The notes under the pieces: generated by a model
Databases searched by the model: none
Seen by the model: only the letters and a program-made list of their open reading frames with translations
Told to the model about the DNA's origin: nothing
Part shown: in pieces, positions 1 to 5,932 of the stretch
Numbering within the stretch: the stretch's first letter is position 1
Layout of the letters: every line of letters starts with the position of its first letter
Program-made: the position numbers and the translations under genes
Assembly: GCA_028565715.1 (NCBI GenBank)
Contig: JAOXYC010195465.1
Location: 1-11,970 of the forward strand
Length of the DNA stretch: 11,970 bases
Source of the DNA: Phoronis pallida
Taxonomy: Eukaryota > Phoronida > Phoronidae
Direction of reading: 5' to 3'

Positions 1-228
1 ACAGAAAATTAATGGTATCTCACTCATATGTCGATTATCTCATCATTCAGAAAGAGACCGAATGCATTCTTGATGCTCTTTACATTATCACACTTCTCTC
101 AATTTAGTAAAATGCCAAATAAGCAAAACGTGTGCATATGTGCAAACAGTAAATTGTCCAAAGATGACACCAGTGTTCACTGCAACAGCACTCCTATTGT
201 GCAAGAGTAAAAACATGTGCATTTAGGA
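1..228. other. no recognisable feature
   Basis: AT-rich sequence at the window edge. A 60-codon open frame on the + strand has no family resemblance and no splice context, so I treat it as chance. If the minus-strand secreted-protein gene continues to the left, this stretch is part of its third intron or contains its next exon, but I could not identify an exon with confidence. Confidence 0.4.
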
Positions 229-230
229 AA

Positions 231-458
231 GGGGTCTACAGGGACCCAAGTTTAACTGAATGGTTTACTTTGGATATGATGTTTTTTCTCTGTTATCAGA
301 TGGATCTGGATAAACCTAACAAATAGGATAATAAAGTTAAATTATACAGAAACAAAGTCATGAAATATTGTGCACTTTTGAGAAAAATAAATTCTCAAAA
401 AACATATTTATGCCATCCCTGGGTCTCTCTAGACCCCACGGGACGCTTTGAGGGTTAA
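231..458. mobile_element. possible short piggyBac-like element or remnant
   Basis: The right edge, read on the - strand from 458, begins TTAACCCTCAAAGCG. That is the TTAA target followed by the CCC start typical of piggyBac-type ends, and it is followed by a small hairpin GGGGTCTAGAGAGACCCA (437-420). An inverted copy with 16 of 18 bases identical, ggggtctacagggaccca, lies at 231-248. The pair could be the two subterminal repeats of an internally deleted element of about 230 bases. No clear TTAACCC is seen at the left end, so that edge is uncertain or eroded. No transposase is present. The piggyBac assignment rests on the TTAA/CCC end alone. Confidence 0.4.
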
Positions 459-550
459 AATGTCTTGCTCAATAACACAATGACGGCACAAGGCGGGATT
501 CGTACTCGGGACCTTTTGACGCTCCACCAACTGAGCTAATCCGCCTAGCT
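459..550 (-). repeat. tRNA-derived SINE fragment
   Basis: Read on the - strand, the sequence starts GGCGGATTAGCTCAGTTGG, whose TTAGCTCAGTTGG (539-527) is a good RNA polymerase III A box. A B-box-like GAGTACGAATCCCGCC follows at 507-492. The boxes are too close and the anticodon arm is missing, so this is not a working tRNA. The downstream tail with GAGCAAGACATTTTAACCC is like the non-tRNA part of many invertebrate SINEs. That tail runs into the TTAA of the piggyBac-like end, so one element may have inserted into the other. The SINE lies in the putative third intron of the minus-strand gene. Confidence 0.6.
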
Positions 551-599
551 AAAGAGTTCTGATCTAATACACCAGTGAATATGTGATTGTATTACTTAC

Positions 600-806
600 A
601 GCAGGGAATTGCTGTCTCATTGACAAAATGTGAGGCGTGTTGGTCAACGCTCGTCTCGCCAGTAAGCTGTTGAAGTTGTGTAATAGTTAATAATGGATCG
701 CTGTAGACCATTGCAGTGAAGTTTATGCGAGGTAAGTTATTTGTCACCAAATAGCTGTCGATTGCATCAAAGTTACAACGAGGTATCGGGGGCGCCGTTG
801 TAGTTT
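600..806 (-). CDS. exon 3 of the unrecognised secreted-protein gene
   Basis: A 207-base exon lies between the acceptor tatttctttcag and the donor CCCTGCT|gtaagtaat (- strand). It encodes TTTAPPIPRCNF and continues through a mixed polar and hydrophobic region to HFVNETAIPC. It holds two sequons (Asn68-Phe-Thr and Asn102-Glu-Thr) and two Cys (50 and 108). It is fully open in the one frame that agrees with exon 2, in a stretch where the other frames are not supported. It ends in phase 1, so translation must continue in an exon further left. Confidence 0.65.
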
Positions 807-1278
807 CTGAAAGAAATACTAGTCGCTTGGAAAACTACATTCCCCACTCTGTTTTAAGAAGTGTTCAAATCTGGGCTTCATACGGGTCGATACAACTTTC
901 GAACATTGAGCACTGTCAATAAAATCATATACGTTCTTATAGAATTTTGCAGAGAAAATTGTATCAAGATACACTGTTTCAGAAAACCCTATAGACACGA
1001 CAAGGCATTTTCTTGCCATTTCAGCCAATTCTCCCAAAAAGCAACTCGATAGAATTTTTCTTCAAAGAATGATTATAAGAACTTTATAAGATGAAAGCAC
1101 ATATGTATGTTTCAAAACTAAATTTCGTAGATAGTAGAGCACCTGTTTTGTTTACTGTCAGTCTAAATGCCACGTAGGTTCATCCTGAGATTTACGGAAT
1201 GTAGTCATCATCATCATCAACATCATTATCATCATCATCATGATGATGATGATGATCATCATCATCATCATCAACATC

Positions 1279-1310
<32 letters not shown>

Positions 1311-2450
1311 CATCATCACCATAAACATCATCATCCTTATCAACATCATCAACATCATCATCATCAACATCAGCAACATCATCATCATCATCAACATCAT
1401 CATCATCATCATCATCATCAACATCATCATCATCAACATCATCATCATCATCAACATCATCATCATCATCATCATCATTAAAAGTATTCCGCGTGGGTGA
1501 GTATAATTTGATTGACGAAAAATTGTGCAAATTTATATCGAACGATCTTACCCACTGCTTGAGTTGTACTGACAACAGTCGATGAGACATTGGCAACGGT
1601 AGTTGCACAGAACATGCCCGCGGCAAGATAGATTACAATACCTGGAATCAAAGAAAAAGAGCATTGTCGTGTAAGTATAAAGAAATTAGTAATGCCAGAC
1701 AGCCCTGGAAACATATTTGAAACGTTATTAACAGCTCACCAATGCACTGAAGATACCTTTTTATGATCTTGAATGACGCAGAACATGTCCAACACTGAAA
1801 ACTTCAATCTGCAAACATGTCTAGTTTAAAAGCTCATTTTCAGGTCGAGTAGATGCCAAAGTTGTTATTTTTAATGATTTTATCATTAAAAAAATACACA
1901 ATATAAAACATATAGGGCATTGGACATCGTTGAAGAGTTGTTTTTGACGTTTGACAGTGCTTGCTTTTTGCTGTTGTTTATAGGGCTCTTTGTTGTCTTT
2001 GTTCCTATAACAATTTTTCCCTGAGAAATCTTTATGATGAAACGCCTGGATGCCTTACCAAATGTGACGGGAGCAGGTGGTAGGTTTATTTAGCCTCAGT
2101 TAATCAGTTTTCCGTGGGAGGAGTGCAAATTGTGTCTGAATATCGCATGAAAACGTAGAAGAATGGGTACAGCCGCCCGTGATTCCATGCGACAACATTT
2201 TACGCAGTGTTCGACCCCGGCCGGGTCTTTGAACATATATGCGCCATGCATACCACGTCCCCTTACCAAGATTCTAACTAGCCTCTTCGCCTTTACGCAA
2301 GAGTGTGTGCTTTGCAATATCAAAGATTATTGGATAAACAAATCTGCATTTATTTTCAATCACGCAATACATTAGAGAACCTCCTCAGAAAGATCTATTT
2401 GTTTAATAACATATTTGCTTACCTAAAATGCATGTGAAATTCCCCATCAT
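600..2450 (-). CDS. 5' part of an unrecognised secreted or membrane protein gene
   Basis: Three exons on the - strand, 2450-2423, 1641-1552 and 806-600, join without a stop to give 108 residues plus one base. The start ATGATG opens a hydrophobic segment (residues about 7-26, CILGIVIYLAAGMFCATTVA) that reads as a signal peptide, or less likely a signal anchor. Next come a Ser/Thr-rich stretch (about 29-45) and an ectodomain start with Cys50 and Cys108. Sequons are visible at Asn27, Asn68 and Asn102. The introns are GT-AG and every phase matches: G|GT restores Gly10, G|AA restores Glu40, and the last exon ends in phase 1. More exons must follow to the left. The product is expected to enter the ER. 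I do not recognise the family, so no function is proposed. The gene is divergent from QSOX. Confidence 0.6.
807..1551 (-). other. intron 2 of the secreted-protein gene
   Basis: This GT-AG intron of 745 bases contains the microsatellite at 1205-1479. Its 5' half also holds a 72-codon minus-strand open frame at 819-1037 with no recognised similarity. Nothing else stands out. Confidence 0.5.
1205..1479. repeat. CAT/ATC trinucleotide microsatellite
   Basis: About 275 bases are almost pure (ATC)n, read GAT on the other strand. They are interrupted by regular CAA, TAT, CAC and CAG variants and one switch to (ATG)n near 1239-1254. The long poly-His, poly-Met, poly-Asp and poly-Ile open frames here are by-products of the repeat. 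It lies within the intron between exons 2 and 3 of the minus-strand gene. Confidence 0.98.
1552..1641 (-). CDS. exon 2 of the unrecognised secreted-protein gene
   Basis: A 90-base exon lies between the acceptor tttctttgattccag and the donor GCAGTGG|gtaagatcg (- strand). It encodes the rest of the hydrophobic segment (IVIYLAAGMFCATTVA) and then a Ser/Thr/Val-rich stretch, NVSSTVVSTTQAV. A signal-peptidase site after Ala22 or Ala26 is plausible. The donor lies about 70 bases from the large CAT/ATC microsatellite in the following intron. Confidence 0.65.
1642..2422 (-). other. intron 1 of the secreted-protein gene
   Basis: This GT-AG intron is 781 bases long. A more GC-rich patch at about 2150-2300 contains a small palindrome, gaccccggccgggtc, and stands out from its AT-rich surroundings. 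It may be a decayed repeat, but I cannot name it. Confidence 0.45.
2423..2450 (-). CDS. exon 1 of the unrecognised secreted-protein gene
   Basis: This short coding exon runs from ATG (2450-2448) to a donor that reads TTTTAG|gtaagc on the - strand. It encodes MMGNFTCIL plus the first base of Gly10. A second ATG directly follows the first and could also be the start. It was chosen because its donor is strong, because its phase (1) is exactly what the acceptor of exon 2 needs, and because it supplies a start codon and the front of the hydrophobic signal segment. The 5' UTR and promoter would lie above 2450. Confidence 0.55.
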
Positions 2451-3284
2451 AAATTTTATTCCTTTGATTGTGTCTAAAAAAAACTAGGACGCTAATTTTT
2501 GTTTTCAATCTTGCGTTCATGCACAATTTCATCAGCATTGCACATGTTTAGAATTCAGCTTTGCACTTGGCGTCTTTTGTGCAATCGCGTCTTATCAGTG
2601 TGAAAACGTAAATATGAAAACCTCTGTCAACGTGCTGGAGATGATTCACGATTCGTGAATTATTGAACGAAAACATTTTCAAGGAGCATGAACGGAACCG
2701 ATTTACGCCCATTCAAATGCAAGAACAAACATTCATCGCATATGAGCAAGACATTTAGCTATATTACGGAGACGGAACACGAAACATTACAAATGAAACG
2801 AGATTCCAATGCAAACTTAAAACAAACAAACTTAATTTCATAGTGAACATAACTGCTAAGTACAAAACCCCTAGCTCAAAAACTCTGGGCCGTGAAACGT
2901 TTTAAAGATTAGGTTGTGATCTTGGCCCTTCATCTAGGGACCAATTGGTCACGAAACCTTTGTCAATAAAATGCTATGGGCCGTCACTGTCTAGATATGA
3001 AATATGAAATGTTTATCTTTAATAATTTTCGAGTTATTTCACTTCAAAGTTGGGGGGAGGAAAAAATTATAAAATTGAAAACCTGTCAGGAGCAATATCA
3101 AGACTCTGCACACATAGATGTGCGGAGTAACAATTTAAGTGACATTGTCCCGGGCTTCAATTGTGTTTTATTTTCTCTATCTAAACCAACATTCATTACA
3201 CTACAAGACACCCTGAAGCCCAAAAATTGTCTTGGTGACGAATCTTCACATTTCAATAGTTGGGTAATAAATAGAATATGACCT
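2451..3284. other. intergenic spacer, includes the 5' flank of the minus-strand gene
   Basis: AT-rich sequence with no gene-like exon on either strand. The promoter and 5' UTR of the minus-strand gene should lie at its left edge, but no TATA box or initiator is convincing. The open frames at 2976-3281 and 3098-3349 overlap on opposite strands, and neither looks like a known protein. Confidence 0.5.
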
Positions 3285-3373
3285 GAGCCGGAAAACAGGC
3301 CTCGGGTAGTGATACCAGCCCGCGGCCTGTGGCCTTGGTCTGGTATCACTACCCTCGGACTGATATCCGGCTT
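3285..3373. repeat. foldback (MITE-like) inverted repeat
   Basis: The core arms gggtagtgataccag (3304-3318) and ctggtatcactaccc (3340-3354) are perfect 15-bp inverted repeats. Imperfect matching continues outward to gagccgg (3285-3291) against ccggctt (3367-3373), giving arms of about 35 bases around a GC-rich loop. This is the form of a small foldback element. It carries no coding capacity. Confidence 0.7.
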
Positions 3374-3800
3374 GATATGAAATTCACCAGGTAAAATTCG
3401 CCAATTACTCTTCCCGAAGCCATATTTGAAGAAAAAAGTTATTTTATAAACTGGTCACGCACCGCGTTACGAGGCACTGTAAGTGATCATTGCAAAGAAA
3501 ATCGTTACTGTTGATTTCCAATTGTGCATTTTCTAACATATTAATGAACAGTCATGGTTTGTAAATGTATGTGTCGCATGGGCTGATTCCAGTATTTGCA
3601 TACTGTCATTGTGGCGGTTTTTTGGTGCCCATCTTGCAGAGATTGTAAAATTACCGTTGTAATATTCTATTTTGTCATTTAAATAAATGACCTTTTCAAC
3701 TCACTACAATCTTATCTCTGCAACCGAGCTCGAAGCGTTACCCTTGCAAATATAGAATCGCGATAAATACACTTTGTCTGTAAATGTCATTATGTCTGCT
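3374..3800. other. intergenic spacer with a small snap-back structure
   Basis: The 10-bp perfect inverted arms ttgcagagat (3634-3643) and atctctgcaa (3714-3723) enclose a second small hairpin, gtcattt/aaatgac (3674-3691). This may be a decayed foldback element of about 90 bases. Nothing else is seen. Confidence 0.4.
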
Positions 3801-5098
3801 TATATCGGGTGTCCCAAAAAGTGGGTCACTTTTTAGCATGCGTTTTCTCAGTAACGGACGAACTAAATTCATTGATATTTTTACTGAGTTTTACCTTAGG
3901 GTATTATTAACAAGTATGCCAAACATCAAAGAAATCAAATAATTGCTCTGAGAGTATTGTCGATACTTTAAGTATGAGAATGATCCAGTCCAGTCAGTCG
4001 AGTGAAATGCCTATATACTATTTTCGGAGGGAATAAACATCTATTCACTGGAAAAAATATTGAAATTTCCGCACATGAGAAGTTCGTTTCTATCCATATC
4101 TCGAATGTATTATCGAAAATAACACACTCTGACGGATCACTGTATTCACACGCCCTCGTTTTTTCTTCGACATTGAGTCGTCACTGTTTCATGTGAGAAA
4201 AAGAACAATAAATTCGTCGTCATTGAATAATAAATTTCTCTAAACTCGTCAAAATCCTCGCCAAAGGCTCGGGTTTTGACTCATTTTGAGAAATTTATTA
4301 TTCAATGACACTAGTTAATTATCCTCTATGTCTTCTCAAATGTATCATTGATCCAATAAAAAGGTTTTTGTTGCTGTTAATTACGCATTCATAGGAAAAA
4401 ACTGCAGATAATTACCGTCGATTAACGCGGCTAAATACATGGGTAAAATGGGCTCCCCGAGCTACCCGAACGGCTCAAACGCCAGCGATCCTTGTGGCAA
4501 GAGGCTGCAACTTCGATCTATTGAACCATTTCAAAACAGCATGTTGAAAAAACCCATATCATACAAAAGTCCCAAGTGTATAAACTTTTGAGTTTAAAAC
4601 TGGCTTTTACTGCTCACCTGCGAAAGGGAAATTGTTGAGAATTTGGTAAAATCCGGCAAGAATTTAATGTTAGGAAGTCATAGTAAAAATGTCATAACAA
4701 TTGATCATTACGTTTTAAAAGGACAAAAAAATAAAAACATCTTGCCAAGTTTTCACGCACCAGTTGTGTAATTTGCATCCGGTACCTGGAAATTGACATG
4801 TACCTTAAACGTTGTGTGACCTCAGGTCAAAACTATAAAAAACTGGTTGTGAAATTTTTACAAGGCGTACTTAGAAATCTCCACATAATTTATAATTTTC
4901 AGGATGTTTCAATATGCAGTTTATGAAAAAATACGTTAAAGTCTAGAGAATTTAGGGTTTTCTGGCCACCGGCTCTGATATTGAAATTTTGGGAATAATT
5001 AAAGGATGCTAAGTGACAAATTTTAATAAGTTTGGCTTCTCTGTTTCTGAGGAAACATCTGTCAAAAAGTGGCCCACTTTTTTGGGACACCCGATATA
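3801..5098. mobile_element. Tc1/mariner-like element, non-coding remnant
   Basis: The left end reads TATATCGGGTGTCCCAAAAA and the right end, reverse-complemented, reads TATATCGGGTGTCCC plus the same A run. The likeness continues inward through gtggg(t/c)cacttttt and a CTCAG-containing stretch, giving imperfect terminal repeats of about 70 bases. The TA at each outer edge is the expected target duplication, and GGGTGTCCC next to the end is common in Tc1/mariner relatives. The total of about 1.3 kb is the usual size of an autonomous mariner. No transposase frame survives: the longest open frames (4002-4196 on + and 4899-5090 on -) show no D,D motif. It is either a badly decayed copy or a non-autonomous derivative. 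Confidence 0.75.
4219..4309. repeat. 91-base foldback hairpin inside the mariner-like element
   Basis: The arms gtcattgaataataaatttctc (4219-4240) and 4288-4309 are perfect 22-bp inverted repeats, and imperfect pairing continues inward through gtcaaaatcctcg against cgggttttgac. The perfect arms within a decayed host element suggest a younger foldback MITE inserted into it. Confidence 0.75.
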
Positions 5099-5274
5099 TT
5101 TAAACAAAACAAATCGTAAAAAAATAGTTCCCGAGAGTATAGTTAACCTGCTCTTAAATTCTTATTTCATAAAATAGCTTACATGTACTTGAGGTTAGGA
5201 TTTTGCCCCCGAAGCATCCCCGCTCTACAAGTTATAGTCCCTGTGTTCAATAAAGTACGCCAATTTTGCTAATG
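5099..5274. other. spacer between two mobile elements
   Basis: AT-rich, no gene or repeat recognised. It could belong to the 5' flank of QSOX if transcription starts upstream of the next element. Confidence 0.4.
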
Positions 5275-5572
5275 GTCGAGTACCCAAGGGGGGGCACTCT
5301 CCAAAAAAGTTGGTACCATGCTCATTCCAAAAAATGCGGTTAGAGGAGTGCTATTGCGGGCCTGCACGGGGTGCAATAGGCCCTTTTTGAAGATTTACCC
5401 CGCACTATCCGAAATAGGCCCCTGTTATTCAACCTTTTAGGATGCCTTCCAAAGATAGGGGGCAAACTTGATAATTCTGCCACCCGCATAAGGGGCCTAT
5501 TGGCATTTCGTGCCGAACGAACATGGCACCAACTTTTCAAAGTTTTCAGAGTTGCCCCCCGGGTCGAGTACC
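5275..5572. mobile_element. MITE-like element just upstream of QSOX
   Basis: The left terminus caagggggggcactctcc (from 5285), followed by agttggtaccatg (to 5320), is matched in inverted orientation by catggcaccaactt (from 5523) through gttgccccccgg (to 5562). That gives terminal repeats of about 40 bases. Weaker inverted likeness continues inside (aataggccc against ggggcctatt). Both ends are flanked by the same 10 bases, gtcgagtacc (5275-5284 and 5563-5572), which fits a target-site duplication of 9-11 bases as made by Mutator-like elements. There is no coding capacity. The family is inferred only from duplication length and long repeats. Confidence 0.65.
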
Positions 5573-5694
5573 AACCATATTATCAAATTACAGCTGTTGT
5601 TAGGTCACATTCAAGAAAGTAGTTCATCGCAGTTAATGCGCTACATAACAGGTGGTCGCCAACAACCGGTATTTCTAAAAGAGGTCTCGTCAAG
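5573..5694 (+). promoter_or_regulatory. putative QSOX 5' leader or proximal promoter
   Basis: These 122 bases between the MITE-like element and the QSOX start have no clear TATA box. An upstream ATG at 5636 opens a 20-codon frame whose TGA (5696-5698) overlaps the QSOX start as ATGA. The QSOX start codon itself has a favourable context (caagATGa, A at -3). The transcription start cannot be placed from sequence. Confidence 0.4.
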
Positions 5695-5932
5695 ATGAAA
5701 TCCATTTTCGTAATCTTCACATTTCTAGTGGTGATCATAGCTGTGCGAATTCCTCCAACAACTGGGAGACTTTACGATGAAAGTGACTCTGTGACTAGCT
5801 TAACTGCATTCAATTTAGACAACTTAGTGTATAATTCCAGTAACGCGTGGGCAATCGTATTTTTCACCCGATGGTGCGGACATTGCCAGCGCTTTGCACC
5901 AACCTGGAAAGCACTGGCTAGTGATATTTCTG
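5695..5932 (+). CDS. QSOX: QSOX exon 1: signal peptide and thioredoxin active site
   Basis: It encodes residues 1-79 plus the first base of Gly80. [17 protein letters not shown] is a typical signal core. The thioredoxin fold then begins near [16 protein letters not shown], with a sequon at Asn47. The active site [16 protein letters not shown] matches the QSOX family signature closely. The donor is ATTTCTG|gtaagg. The initiator was chosen because it directly opens the signal peptide. Confidence 0.93.

Noticed and set aside
492-546. Functional tRNA gene on the - strand
   Set aside because: A and B boxes are present, but the anticodon arm is missing and the acceptor stem does not close, so it is a SINE fragment.
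819-1037. Minus-strand open frame just upstream of exon 3 of the secreted-protein gene as an alternative exon
   Set aside because: It ends in a stop before the exon 3 acceptor and shows no convincing splice borders or known domain. It remains possible as decayed coding sequence.
1158-1500. Poly-His, poly-Met, poly-Asp and poly-Ile open frames
   Set aside because: All are readings of a trinucleotide microsatellite, with no surrounding gene context.
2048-2090. Alternative first exon for the minus-strand gene ending at the gtaagg donor near 2059
   Set aside because: In the needed phase it has stop codons close upstream and no ATG, while the 2450-2423 exon supplies both start and leader.
2096-2323. 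Minus-strand 75-codon frame in a GC-richer patch
   Set aside because: No domain, no fitting splice borders, and a plus-strand frame overlaps it. More likely a decayed repeat.
4002-4196. Transposase fragment in the mariner-like element
   Set aside because: The 64-residue frame has no transposase motif and no helix-turn-helix pattern that I can see.
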